Below, piece after piece: positions 52,426 to 61,922 of a stretch of DNA of 64,000 nt (positions are counted from its first letter, which is position 1; each line of letters opens with the position of its first letter). The position numbers and the translations under genes were made by a program. The notes beneath the pieces were generated by a model that ran no database searches, was not told where the DNA came from, and saw only the letters and a program-made list of their open reading frames with translations. This stretch comes from Labilibaculum sp. K2S (GTDB lineage Bacteria; Bacteroidota; Bacteroidia; Bacteroidales; Marinifilaceae). The DNA lies in the NCBI RefSeq assembly GCF_030372765.1, contig NZ_JAUCMW010000020.1, positions 1 through 64,000 of the forward strand, read 5' to 3'.

Positions 52426-53418
52426 ATGCAAACAATACAATTAAAAAGCAGACCGGTAGGCGTACCAAAATTATCCGATTTTAAATTTGTGACTGAACAG
52501 CAAGTGCCGATTGCGGATGGAGAAATACTTTTAAAAGCAACACATATTTCTGTTGATCCTTACTTAAGGGGAAGAATGATGGAAGGTAAATCGTATGTTG
52601 AGCCATTCGAGTTGAATAAAGCAATTAGCTCTGGTATGATTGCCGAAGTCGTTGAATCAAAATTGACTGGTTTTAGCAAAGGCGATTTTGTATCAGGCAT
52701 GCTGGAATGGAAAGAGGTTCAGGTATCTAAAGGCGAAGGCTTGGTAAAGATAGATGCGACGAAAGCACCATTGTCTTCTTACTTGGGCGTGTTGGGTATG
52801 ACAGGTTTAACTGCTTATTTCGGATTGTTGGAAATTGGGAAGCCTAAAGCAGGAGAGACTGTTGTAGTTTCCGGAGCAGCAGGAGCTGTTGGAAGCATTG
52901 TGGGACAAATTGCAAAGATAATGGGCTGTCGCGTGATAGGGATTGCCGGCAGCGACGAGAAAGTGGAGCAACTGGTTTCTGAATCTGGTTTCGATGCTGC
53001 AATTAATTACAATACTGCCGGGAACATGAGTCAGGCAATTGCAGAAGCTTGTCCTAATGGAGTAGATGTTTATTTCGATAATGTAGGTGGAGAAATTTCA
53101 GATGGCGTGATGATGAATTTGAATCGTTTTGCACGAATCATTGTTTGTGGAGCAATTTCGATGTATAATGCGACCAGCGTACCAATGGGACCTAGAGTTC
53201 AGCCCATACTGATTAAGAATTCGGTACTGATGCAAGGATTTATAGTATCCAATTATCTTGAGAAATGGGGAGAAGCAATTCCTCAATTGGCAAAATGGCT
53301 GCAGGAAGGAAAATTAAAATCTACCGAAACAATTGTTGAAGGATTTGAGAATACTCCGCAGGCTTTTCTTGATCTTTTCGAAGGAAAGAATAAGGGAAAA
53401 ATGATCGTGAAAATATAA
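52426..53418 (+). CDS. NADP-dependent oxidoreductase (MDR family, CurA/LTB4-dehydrogenase-like)
   Basis: 330 residues. Zinc-free medium-chain reductase: SVDPYLRGRM (about 44-53) and YLGVLGMTGLTAYFGLLEIG, the Rossmann loop VVSGAAGAVGSIVGQIAK (about 145-162), and VDVYFDNVGGEISD, all typical of prostaglandin reductase/CurA enzymes that reduce the double bond of alpha,beta-unsaturated carbonyls. First gene of a unit with a TetR-type operator; the DJ-1-like gene follows 48 bp downstream. A detoxifying role for reactive aldehydes or enones is inferred. Confidence 0.92.
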   Translation: MQTIQLKSRPVGVPKLSDFKFVTEQQVPIADGEILLKATHISVDPYLRGRMMEGKSYVEPFELNKAISSGMIAEVVESKLTGFSKGDFVSGMLEWKEVQVSKGEGLVKIDATKAPLSSYLGVLGMTGLTAYFGLLEIGKPKAGETVVVSGAAGAVGSIVGQIAKIMGCRVIGIAGSDEKVEQLVSESGFDAAINYNTAGNMSQAIAEACPNGVDVYFDNVGGEISDGVMMNLNRFARIIVCGAISMYNATSVPMGPRVQPILIKNSVLMQGFIVSNYLEKWGEAIPQLAKWLQEGKLKSTETIVEGFENTPQAFLDLFEGKNKGKMIVKI

Positions 53419-53466
53419 TTTTAAGAAAATAAACAGTAATAATAAACAAGTTGAAATTTAATAGAT

Positions 53467-54171
53467 ATGACTATAACAACAGGTGCTTTAAAAATATTAT
53501 TCGTGCTGACTTCTCATTCTCAAATGGGAGATACAGGACACAAAACAGGATTTTGGGTAGAAGAATTTGCCAATCCTTACTATACATTAGTTGATCAGGG
53601 GGTTGATATAACAATTGCAACACCAAAGGGTGGTGCTGCACCAATCGATCCAACTTCGGATTTGCCACAGAATGCGACCGAAGATACCAAGCGTTTTAAC
53701 GAAGATGCGGCAGTTCAGAAAAAGATTAATGAAACCATTGCTTTGGCAGATATCAATTTTGAAGATTACGATGCAGTATTCTATCCTGGCGGACATGGTC
53801 CTCTTTGGGATTTGGCGGAAGATGCAACTTCTGCGAAATTGATTGAGGATTTTAATGCGGCTAAAAAACCAATTGCTTTTGTTTGCCATGCACCGGCAGC
53901 CTTGCAGCACGTGAAAAATGCAAAAGGTGAATTCTTGGTGAAAGGCAAAAAAGTGACAGGATTTACCAATGAAGAAGAGGAAGCTGTTCAGTTGACCAAT
54001 GTGGTACCTTTCTTAGTGGAGGATATGCTAAAAGAAAAAGGCGGTATTTATAGCCGTGGTGCTACTTGGGGAGCTTATGCGGTTGAAGATGGTAATTTAA
54101 TTACAGGTCAGAATCCTGCATCATCAGCACTTGTAGCTGAAATGTTATTGAAAATGCTTCAAAAGAAGTAA
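53467..54171 (+). CDS. DJ-1/PfpI-family protein (Hsp31-like, type 1 GATase fold)
   Basis: 234 residues. DJ-1/PfpI fold with the nucleophile elbow FVCHAPAAL (cysteine near residue 141) preceded by FYPGGHGPLWD, plus the N-terminal HSQMGDTGHKTGFWVEE with its conserved glutamate. Members of this Hsp31-like branch act as glyoxalase III, chaperones or deglycases. Its place behind the enone-reductase in a TetR-controlled unit supports defence against reactive carbonyl compounds. A terminator hairpin follows. Confidence 0.9.
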   Translation: MTITTGALKILFVLTSHSQMGDTGHKTGFWVEEFANPYYTLVDQGVDITIATPKGGAAPIDPTSDLPQNATEDTKRFNEDAAVQKKINETIALADINFEDYDAVFYPGGHGPLWDLAEDATSAKLIEDFNAAKKPIAFVCHAPAALQHVKNAKGEFLVKGKKVTGFTNEEEEAVQLTNVVPFLVEDMLKEKGGIYSRGATWGAYAVEDGNLITGQNPASSALVAEMLLKMLQKK

Positions 54172-54194
54172 TTTAAACTTAGTATTGAATAGGT

Positions 54195-54240
54195 AAAGAG
54201 CCATTGAGTGAATTCATTTCATTTGGTGGCTCTTTCTCTT
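54195..54240 (+). terminator. Terminator of the TetR-regulated redox unit
   Basis: AAAGAGCCA (54195-54203) pairs perfectly with TGGCTCTTT (54227-54235) over a 23-nt loop, followed by a C/T-rich tail. Confidence 0.65.
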
Positions 54241-54267
54241 TGAAATGAATTCTTCTCACTACCTTTG
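54239..54267 (+). promoter_or_regulatory. Promoter of the SANT/Myb-like gene
   Basis: TTTG (54239-54242) and TACCTTTG (54260-54267, exact TAnnTTTG), spaced 17 bp, 34 bp before the ATG at 54302. It excludes the upstream in-frame ATG at 54245 as start. Confidence 0.75.
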
Positions 54268-54301
54268 CAACGAAAATAGTAACATCAAACAATTTATAGC
54301 C

Positions 54302-54544
54302 ATGGACCCAGACGATTTCGATGCCATCAAGAAAATTAAAAAAGAGAATAAGTTAGCCTACAATCCGTGGTCAAGAAAAGATGACGATGAATTGATCAAT
54401 CTGTTTTTTGATGGAGTGGCAGTTGGTGAAATGGCAATTAAACTAAAACGTACCAAAGGAGCAATCCGTGCGCGAATCCGCAAAATGGAGCTGATACACA
54501 TTAAGAAGAAGGCTTCTTCTTCATCTGATTCTTCTAAGAAATAA
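54302..54544 (+). CDS. Small SANT/Myb-like DNA-binding protein
   Basis: 80 residues from ATG 54302, set by the promoter at 54239-54267. One Myb/SANT-like helical domain (NPWSRKDDDELINLFFDGVA then AIKLKRTKGAIRARIRKMEL), like the small GcrA/HTH proteins of Bacteroidota, with a basic, Ser-rich tail (KKKASSSSDSSKK). Probably binds DNA, target unknown. It precedes the DEAD-box helicase gene, which has its own promoter. Confidence 0.75.
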   Translation: MDPDDFDAIKKIKKENKLAYNPWSRKDDDELINLFFDGVAVGEMAIKLKRTKGAIRARIRKMELIHIKKKASSSSDSSKK

Positions 54545-54655
54545 CTGATTTAAATTTAAATAAAAGTTTCTGACGTGTCATAACAAAGCAGTTTCCTCAT
54601 TTTAATCTTATTGTTTCAGTATAAATGTTGTTGATAATCAGGTATTTTACTCTGG

Positions 54656-54688
54656 TTGCTGTTAATCCAAACTATTAGACTATCTTTG
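54656..54688 (+). promoter_or_regulatory. Promoter of the DEAD-box helicase gene
   Basis: TTG (54656-54658) and TATCTTTG (54681-54688), spaced 22 bp, with the following C typical of the phylum; ATG 22 bp downstream. Confidence 0.7.
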
Positions 54689-54710
54689 CTGTTCAATTTT
54701 AAGTACATTT

Positions 54711-56087
54711 ATGACATTTGACAAATTAGAGATTATAGATCCCATTCTTAAAGCGATTGGGGAAAAAGGTTATACACATCCCACTCCAATTCAGGAAAAA
54801 TCAATACCCATTTTACTTCGCAAAAGAGATTTATTAGGTTGTGCACAAACAGGAACGGGTAAAACAGCAGCATTTGCAATTCCAATTTTACAGCATATTT
54901 ATAATGATGCAACACCGGAAAAAGGTCGTCGCAAAATTAAGGCTTTGGTGGTAACTCCAACCCGCGAATTGGCTATTCAGATTAAGGATAGTTTTTCAGA
55001 GTATGGAAAGTATACAGGAATTCTTAATACAGTTATTTTTGGAGGAGTGAAACAAGGCGCACAAACACAGGCTTTAAACCGAGGTGTTGATGTGTTGGTT
55101 GCTACACCGGGAAGATTGCTGGATTTAATACAGCAAGGTTATATCTCATTAAGAGACATTAAGTATTTTGTTTTGGATGAGGCAGATCAGATGCTCGACA
55201 TGGGATTCATTCATGACATTCGTCGAATTATTGATCTATTGCCTAAAAGAAGACAATCTTTGTTTTTTTCTGCAACCATGCCGGCAAGCATCGTAAGTTT
55301 GGCTGGTAAAATTTTAGGTAATCCTGATAGAGTAACAGTAAAGCCGGAGCAGACTACAGCCGAAAAAGTGGGGCAATCGCTTTATTATGTGAGCAAAAAA
55401 GCAAAACCAAAATTGCTGATTTTTCTTTTAAAAACCGAAGAAGCCGATTCTACTTTGGTGTTTTCGAGAACAAAGCACGGTGCCGACAAGGTAGTTAAGG
55501 GCTTGCAAAAGGCTGGCATTCCGGCCGAAGCAATTCATGGGAATAAATCTCAAAATGCAAGACAGCTTGCTTTAAGTAATTTTAAAAATGGCAGCACAAA
55601 GGTACTTGTTGCAACAGATATTGCAGCCAGAGGTATTGATGTGTCGGAATTGTCTTTGGTGGTAAATTACGATTTGCCAAATATTCCTGAAACCTACGTT
55701 CATCGTATCGGACGAACGGGGCGTGCAAGTGCGAGCGGTAATGCAATTTCATTCTGTGATACAGAAGAAAAACCATATCTGAAAGATATCCAGAAGTTAA
55801 TAAGACAAGATATTGACGTGGTTAAGGATCATCCTTTTCTTCCGGGTGGAGTAGAGGATAATGCCGTTGAGGAAGTGAAGTCAGATAGAAGAAGGCAACA
55901 GCCCAGGTCATCTAAAGCTTCAAAACCATCAAATTCATCCAGATCATCCAGTTCAAGATCATCGAATTCTTCAAAGTCTTCAGGTTCTTCGAGAACGCCA
56001 AATTCTTCGAATTCTTCGAAACCGTCATATTCAGGAAATAAAGAATGGAGACGTGGCAATTCAGCCTCCAAGAAACGAGCTGAGTAA
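54711..56087 (+). CDS. DEAD-box ATP-dependent RNA helicase (RhlE-type)
   Basis: 458 residues. Q-motif (YTHPTPIQEKSIP), motif I AQTGTGKT, Ia PTRELA, II DEAD, III SAT, IV VFSRTKHGADK, V ATDIAARGID and VI HRIGRTGRA are all intact. This group remodels structured RNA in ribosome assembly and mRNA decay and often supports cold growth. From about residue 385 the chain becomes a low-complexity Ser/Arg/Asn/Lys-rich tail built from SSRSS and SSKSS-like repeats. The tail probably binds RNA without folding. A hairpin terminator follows. Confidence 0.95.
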   Translation: MTFDKLEIIDPILKAIGEKGYTHPTPIQEKSIPILLRKRDLLGCAQTGTGKTAAFAIPILQHIYNDATPEKGRRKIKALVVTPTRELAIQIKDSFSEYGKYTGILNTVIFGGVKQGAQTQALNRGVDVLVATPGRLLDLIQQGYISLRDIKYFVLDEADQMLDMGFIHDIRRIIDLLPKRRQSLFFSATMPASIVSLAGKILGNPDRVTVKPEQTTAEKVGQSLYYVSKKAKPKLLIFLLKTEEADSTLVFSRTKHGADKVVKGLQKAGIPAEAIHGNKSQNARQLALSNFKNGSTKVLVATDIAARGIDVSELSLVVNYDLPNIPETYVHRIGRTGRASASGNAISFCDTEEKPYLKDIQKLIRQDIDVVKDHPFLPGGVEDNAVEEVKSDRRRQQPRSSKASKPSNSSRSSSSRSSNSSKSSGSSRTPNSSNSSKPSYSGNKEWRRGNSASKKRAE

Positions 56088-56122
56088 GAAACCGGAACAG
56101 AAGTTAATTCTAAAATATATGC

Positions 56123-56158
56123 AAAGCCGAAGAGGAGATCCTTTTTGGCTTTTTTTAT
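56123..56158 (+). terminator. Terminator after the helicase gene
   Basis: AAAGCC and AGGA segments (56123-56135) pair with TCCTTTTTGGCTTT (about 56139-56152) with a few mismatches, followed by a T-run. Confidence 0.55.
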
Positions 56159-56266
56159 TTGGGTAATGTTAAAAAATATCATTGATTATGATCGTTTGTA
56201 AACTTTGATAAATCATTTCTTATCCTTAATATTATGCTGACTTAATTAATCCGCACAATTTACAAA

Positions 56267-59200
56267 ATGAGAAAAAAATTCTACCTCCTGATTTCGTTGT
56301 CAATCTTTATACTTGCGACGTTTTCCTGTAAAGACAAAAAGAGTGTAAAACAAAAAGTTGATCCTGGTTTTGGACAATATATTTCGGCTTTTACTTCCGG
56401 AGTTGTTTCTGCCGAGTCGGTGATTCAAATAAGACTGGTAAATGATTACGATCAAAAGATTGAATCCGGTCAGGAACTGGAAGAGGGGATTGTTAGTATT
56501 GCTCCTTCGGTAAAGGGAAAAGCATATTGGAAAGATCCTCGTTGTATTGAATTCCGACCAGAAGCCAGAATGGAATCGGGAAAAGAATATAAAGTGAATG
56601 TGAAACTATCGAAATTGATAGAGGTTCCTGCGAAATATGCCGATCTGAAATTCAATTTTCAAACCATAAAACAAAGTTTTGCCTTTACGGGAGAAGGACT
56701 ACAATCTTACGATAAAACAGATATGCTTTATCAGAAATACAAAGGATACATCACAACAGCTGATGTAATTGTTGATGATGAGATTGAATCGGTTTTGATT
56801 GCCACAATTAATTCTCAGAAAAAAAATATTGAGTGGATGCATTCTGCTGATGGAAAACAGCATCATTTTGTTGTGGATAGCTTGAAAAGAGAAGAGGACA
56901 AAGGAGAATTGAATTTAGTGTGGAACGGGGCATCCATTGGAGTGGATGAAAAAGGGGAGAAAGAAATTGAGATTCCTGCATTAAATGTTTTTAAAGTGAT
57001 GAGTGCAAAGGTGATTCAGCAACCAGAGCAATATGTGTCGGTTCGTTTTTCTGATCCACTGAAAAAAAATCAAAATCTGGATGGTTTAATTCGTATTGAC
57101 GGAGTATCTTCTTTGAAATTTATTGTAGAAGGAAATGAAGTGAGGGCTTACCCCGGCTATCGGTTATCTGGAATCAAAACAGTAAGTTTTGAAGAAGGAA
57201 TTCGAAATGCAATGGAATATGCTTTGATGAAAAACACTAAGATGGAACTCACTTTTGAGGACATTAAACCTGCAGTCCGATTAATCGGAAAAGGAGTTAT
57301 TTCTCCTTCATCGCAAGGATTGATTTTGCCATTCGAGGCCGTTAGTTTGAATGCTGTTGATGTGAGAGTTGTAGAAATATTCGAGAACAATGTACATCAG
57401 TTTTTGCAGGATAACCGAATGGGTGAATCGGGTAATATTCGAAGAGTAGCTCGTTTAATTTTGCAAAAACGAATCGATTTGGGAACCAATCGTGCTGTTG
57501 ATTTGCGCAAATGGAATGCATACACCTTGGATATTTCGAATTACATTGATGTTAAACAAGGATCGATTTACCGAATTGAATTGCGCTTTAGAAAAGAATA
57601 TTCACTGTATGCCTGCGGAGCAGAGCAGGAAAGCGGGGATCGGTTAAATAGTCTGGACGATATAATTGCAGAACAACAGTTAGAGAAAGAAATGCAGGAT
57701 TGGGATCAGCCGGGATGGTATGAGTCTTACTATTATCCTGCCGGATACACGTGGAGAGAAGAAGAGAATCCTTGTCATGTATCCTATTATAACGGAGAAC
57801 GGTTTGTTAGTCGAAATTTATTTGCTTCCGATTTGGGGATTATTGCAAAAGGGGGAACTGATAAATCGATCACTTTTGCTGTTTCCAATCTGATTTCTGC
57901 AGAGCCGGAAGCTAATGTTGAACTGGAAGTGTACAACTACCAAAAACAGCTGATGGCCCGAAGTAAAACCGATAAAGATGGTTTGGCTAAAGTGCAGTTG
58001 GACAGGCAACCTTTCCTTTTGGTTGCAAAAAAAGGAACTCAGCGCGGGTATTTGCGTTTAGACGACGGATCCTCGCTTTCGCTTAGTAATTTTGATATTG
58101 GAGGTCAAGTAGTTCAAAAGGGAATAAAAGGATATTTGTACGGAGAACGTGGCGTTTGGCGTCCGGGAGATAATTTATACCTGACTTTTGTTTTAGAGGA
58201 TTCTGATGATGTGTTACCAGATAATCATCCGGTTGTTTTTGAGTTGATAAATCCTCAGGGACAAACCGTTACTCATAAAATAAGCACAGGAGGAGCTAAT
58301 GGATTTTATTCTTTCACCTGTGCAACGGATGCTGATGCGCCGACAGGAACATGGTCTGCCAGAATACAAGTTGGAGGTGCAACTTTTACAAAAACGATAA
58401 AAATAGAAACGGTTAAACCAAACAGGTTAAAAATAAAGCTCGAATTTGAATCTGAAGTTTTAAAATCTGCGGCAGCGAATCAAAAAGCCAATTTGGAAGT
58501 AAAATGGCTGCATGGAGCTATTGCCCGAGATTTAAAATCGAATATCAGTTTACGCTTGACTCCCACTAAAACCTCATTCGATAAATATCCCCGATATACT
58601 TTTGATGATCCGTCGAAAGAATTTTATGCCGATGAACAAGTCATTTTTGATGGAAAAGTAGATCAGAATGGAAAAGCAGTTGTGGATTTGGATTTAAAAG
58701 GAAACAAATCTGCTCCCGGAATGTTGAATGCCAATTTTATAACCCGTGTATTTGAAAAGGGCGGTGATTTTAGTATTGATATGCAAAGAGTGAAGTTTGC
58801 TCCTTATCAGTCATTTGTAGGGATACAAATGCCGGAATCGGAGAGAGGATGGTATTTAACGGACACAGATCATGAAATTCAAATTGCCACAGTAAATTCT
58901 GATGGAGCTCCTGTTGACCGAAAAGATTTGGAGGTAAAAGTTTACAAGATTGACTGGCGATGGTGGTGGGATGCAGGCGAAGAAAATTTAGCATCCTACA
59001 TTAGTCGCTCGTCAACTCGTATTGTATCTCATCGTAAAGTGAGCACCAAGCAAGGGAAAGCAAAGTTTAAGCTCAATATAGAATACAATGATTGGAATGA
59101 TTACGGACGTTATTTAATTCGGGTGACTGATCCGGTAAGTGGTCATTCAACAGGAGAAACAGCTTATTTTTCGAAATGGTATGGCCGCACCCCTGAAGGA

Positions 59201-61831
59201 ATGCCAGGCAATGCAAGTATGCTTTCATTTACTTCTGATAAGGACAAATATAAAGTTGGCGAAAAAGCCACTGTTACTATTCCATCATCAAAATCAGGAA
59301 GGGCTTTGGTAAGTATTGAAACCGGAGCAAAAGTTTTACAAGCATTTTGGATCGATACAAAAACCAATGAATCTGAGTTTTCATTTGAGATAACTTCGGA
59401 AATGTCGCCAAATGCATATGTTAGTGTGAGTTTGGTACAACCTCATGCTCAAACCGAAAACGATCTGCCAATTCGAATGTATGGTGTTATTCCAATTTTG
59501 GTAGAAGATCCAAATACCCGATTGAATCCGGAAATTAAAATGCCTGATGTGTTGGAGCCGGAGAAAGAATTTGAGGTGACAGTTTCGGAGAAGGATGGAA
59601 AGGCAATGACTTATACTTTAGCTGTTGTTGATGATGGTTTACTTGATTTAACACGCTTTAAAACACCAAATCCTTGGAATACTTTTTATGCCCGCGAAGC
59701 TCTTGGAGTGAAAACCTGGGATATGTATGATTTGGTGATGGGGGCATTTGGTGCCAGATTGGAAAAAGCATTCGCTATTGGAGGTGATGAAGATTTGGGT
59801 GAAAAGAAGCAAGCCAAGGCAAATCGGTTTAAACCTGTGGTAATGTTTTATGGTCCGTATACATTACATGCCGGAGATAGTAAATTGCACAAAATTACCA
59901 TGCCTAACTATGTTGGCTCTGTGCGCACGATGGTTGTTGCGGGAGACAAAGGAGCATATGGTTCTGCCGAGAAAACGACTCAGGTTCGAAAGCCATTAAT
60001 GATACTGGCAACTTTGCCTAGAGTGGTTGGTCCTGCCGAATCAGTAAAATTACCCGTTACTGTTTTTGCTATGGATCCTAAAATTAAGAATGTAAAAGTT
60101 AGAATCGAACCCAATGAATTTCTCATCAGCGAAGGCGGTCTTGAAAAGAGCGTAGTTTTTGAAAAAACGGGAGAACAGGTAATTGATTTTGATTTGAAAG
60201 TGGCTTCTAAATTGGGTGTTGCCAAAGTAAAAGTTTTTGCGGAAAGTGGAAATGTAAAAACAACATATGATATTGAATTGGATGTACGTAATCCGAATCC
60301 CCGTGTTGTAAATGTAAACGACACCCTATTAAAAGCGGGAGAAAGCTGGACGAATGCATTGCATCTTCCGGGAATGGAAGGAACCAACAAAGGGATTTTG
60401 GAATTGTCGAATATTCCACCAATCGATTTTGGTCGTCGTTTAGAGTACCTTATCGGATATCCTCATGGATGCATTGAACAAACAACTTCGTCGGTTTTTC
60501 CTCAGTTATTTTTAGATAAAGTAGTGACTCTGGATTCAGAACAAAAAGCCCGGATTTCTAAAAACGTTCAGGCAGGATTGAATCGCTTGTTGAGTTTTCA
60601 AATGCCAAACGGCGGCTTTAGTTACTGGCCGGGAGGAGATTATGAAAGTGATTGGGGAACCAGTTATGCGGGGCATTTTATGCTGAAGGCTGAGGAGATG
60701 GGCTATACTTTACCAATTGGCTTGAAATCTGCCTGGTTACGATATCAAAAATCTGCCGCTAAGAGCTGGGAGAGTTCTACTTATCGTGGGGGTGTTTACT
60801 ATTCCCGTCATGATTTACTGCAGGCGTATCGCTTATACACTCTTGCTCAAGCTGAAACGCCTGATTTGGCTTCAATGAACAGAATGAGAGAACAAACAAA
60901 ACTTTCATCAGCTGCAAAATGGAGATTGGCGGCAGCTTATCGTTTAATAGGACAAACAGAAGTTGCAGAGAATCTGATTGAAAATCTGGGAACGGAAGTG
61001 GAAGCTTATCGTGAAAATTCAGGTTCTTTTGGTTCTGATACCCGTGACAGGGCAATGATATTGGAAACTTTAAGCTTGCTTGATAAAAAAACAAAGGCTT
61101 TTCCTTTGGTACAGAAATTATCAGCAGAATTATCAAGTAAGTCTTGGATGAGTACACAGACAACAGCCTTTTGTTTGATTGGGATGGCAGAGTTTGCAGG
61201 GCGTGGAGAGTCAAAGCAATTGAATATTTCCTACTCCCTAAATGGGGGTGAAATGCAGGAATTAAAAAGCAATAATCCGCTTATTCAAATTCCTTTGGAT
61301 TTAAAAACCGGGAAACCAAGTGTAAAAGTCAACAACCTATCCGATGGTGTTCTTTATGTACGGGTAAGTATGAGTGGAATTCCTGCAACGGGAGATCAGA
61401 CTTCGGCTGAAGAGAATTTGAAAATGAAGATTTCGTACAAAGACATGCAGGGAAATCCAATTGATGTGAAAACCCTGCATCAGGGAACTGATTTTAAAGT
61501 AGAAGTTCGGATTGAAAACCCGGGTGTGATGGACAATTATGAGCAAATGGCTTTAACGCAGATATTCCCATCGGGGTGGGAGATTGTAAATACTCGTTTC
61601 GGAGATGTTGATGAACTTGTAAAATCTGATGTGCCGACTTATCAGGATATTCGTGACGATCGTGTGTATACTTATTTTGATTTGGATCGAAACAAGAGCA
61701 AAACTTTCTCGATTACTATGAATGCAGCTTACGTTGGGAAATTTTATCTGCCAACAGTGAGCTGTGAAGCCATGTACGATGACCGTATTCGTGCCCGAAA
61801 ACCGGGTCAATGGGTTGAAGTAGTGAAATAG
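56267..61831 (+). CDS. Bacterial alpha-2-macroglobulin lipoprotein (YfhM-like)
   Basis: 1854 residues, long but usual for the family. Lipoprotein signal MRKKFYLLISLSIFILATFSC. A chain of macroglobulin (MG) beta-domains follows, with GYLYGERGVWRPGDNLYLTF (about 624-643) marking MG-type repeats and DDGLLDLTRFKTPNPW the bait-proximal domain, then the thioester motif C1402-I-E-Q1405 in YPHGCIEQTTSS inside a helical TED domain, and the receptor-like end domains. The thioester would trap proteases covalently. In bacteria this protein is periplasmic and encoded with PBP1C; here pbpC follows 91 bp downstream. Together they are thought to protect and repair the envelope after attack. Confidence 0.95.
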   Translation: MRKKFYLLISLSIFILATFSCKDKKSVKQKVDPGFGQYISAFTSGVVSAESVIQIRLVNDYDQKIESGQELEEGIVSIAPSVKGKAYWKDPRCIEFRPEARMESGKEYKVNVKLSKLIEVPAKYADLKFNFQTIKQSFAFTGEGLQSYDKTDMLYQKYKGYITTADVIVDDEIESVLIATINSQKKNIEWMHSADGKQHHFVVDSLKREEDKGELNLVWNGASIGVDEKGEKEIEIPALNVFKVMSAKVIQQPEQYVSVRFSDPLKKNQNLDGLIRIDGVSSLKFIVEGNEVRAYPGYRLSGIKTVSFEEGIRNAMEYALMKNTKMELTFEDIKPAVRLIGKGVISPSSQGLILPFEAVSLNAVDVRVVEIFENNVHQFLQDNRMGESGNIRRVARLILQKRIDLGTNRAVDLRKWNAYTLDISNYIDVKQGSIYRIELRFRKEYSLYACGAEQESGDRLNSLDDIIAEQQLEKEMQDWDQPGWYESYYYPAGYTWREEENPCHVSYYNGERFVSRNLFASDLGIIAKGGTDKSITFAVSNLISAEPEANVELEVYNYQKQLMARSKTDKDGLAKVQLDRQPFLLVAKKGTQRGYLRLDDGSSLSLSNFDIGGQVVQKGIKGYLYGERGVWRPGDNLYLTFVLEDSDDVLPDNHPVVFELINPQGQTVTHKISTGGANGFYSFTCATDADAPTGTWSARIQVGGATFTKTIKIETVKPNRLKIKLEFESEVLKSAAANQKANLEVKWLHGAIARDLKSNISLRLTPTKTSFDKYPRYTFDDPSKEFYADEQVIFDGKVDQNGKAVVDLDLKGNKSAPGMLNANFITRVFEKGGDFSIDMQRVKFAPYQSFVGIQMPESERGWYLTDTDHEIQIATVNSDGAPVDRKDLEVKVYKIDWRWWWDAGEENLASYISRSSTRIVSHRKVSTKQGKAKFKLNIEYNDWNDYGRYLIRVTDPVSGHSTGETAYFSKWYGRTPEGMPGNASMLSFTSDKDKYKVGEKATVTIPSSKSGRALVSIETGAKVLQAFWIDTKTNESEFSFEITSEMSPNAYVSVSLVQPHAQTENDLPIRMYGVIPILVEDPNTRLNPEIKMPDVLEPEKEFEVTVSEKDGKAMTYTLAVVDDGLLDLTRFKTPNPWNTFYAREALGVKTWDMYDLVMGAFGARLEKAFAIGGDEDLGEKKQAKANRFKPVVMFYGPYTLHAGDSKLHKITMPNYVGSVRTMVVAGDKGAYGSAEKTTQVRKPLMILATLPRVVGPAESVKLPVTVFAMDPKIKNVKVRIEPNEFLISEGGLEKSVVFEKTGEQVIDFDLKVASKLGVAKVKVFAESGNVKTTYDIELDVRNPNPRVVNVNDTLLKAGESWTNALHLPGMEGTNKGILELSNIPPIDFGRRLEYLIGYPHGCIEQTTSSVFPQLFLDKVVTLDSEQKARISKNVQAGLNRLLSFQMPNGGFSYWPGGDYESDWGTSYAGHFMLKAEEMGYTLPIGLKSAWLRYQKSAAKSWESSTYRGGVYYSRHDLLQAYRLYTLAQAETPDLASMNRMREQTKLSSAAKWRLAAAYRLIGQTEVAENLIENLGTEVEAYRENSGSFGSDTRDRAMILETLSLLDKKTKAFPLVQKLSAELSSKSWMSTQTTAFCLIGMAEFAGRGESKQLNISYSLNGGEMQELKSNNPLIQIPLDLKTGKPSVKVNNLSDGVLYVRVSMSGIPATGDQTSAEENLKMKISYKDMQGNPIDVKTLHQGTDFKVEVRIENPGVMDNYEQMALTQIFPSGWEIVNTRFGDVDELVKSDVPTYQDIRDDRVYTYFDLDRNKSKTFSITMNAAYVGKFYLPTVSCEAMYDDRIRARKPGQWVEVVK

Positions 61832-61841
61832 AGGTAATAAG

Positions 61842-61878
61842 ATAACCTGTCAGAGTCTGAAAGACCTGACAGCGTTAT
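61842..61878. repeat. Short hairpin of the ACCTGTCAG/CTGACAG type between the A2M gene and pbpC
   Basis: ATAAC and CTGTCAG (61842-61853) pair with CTGACAG and GTTAT (61866-61878) over a 12-nt loop. From memory, such CCTGTCAGG/CCTGACAGG palindromes recur in Bacteroidota intergenic DNA. It may also weaken readthrough into pbpC, as no T-run follows. Confidence 0.5.
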
Positions 61879-61922
61879 TGTGTTGAAATACAGTAAATCC
61901 GAAAGGATATTTTCTTTAGTAA

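Noticed and set aside
55829..56182. Acidic Glu/Asp/Phe-rich minus-strand ORF at the helicase end
   Set aside because: Antisense of the Ser-rich low-complexity tail; its composition is explained by the complementary repeats.
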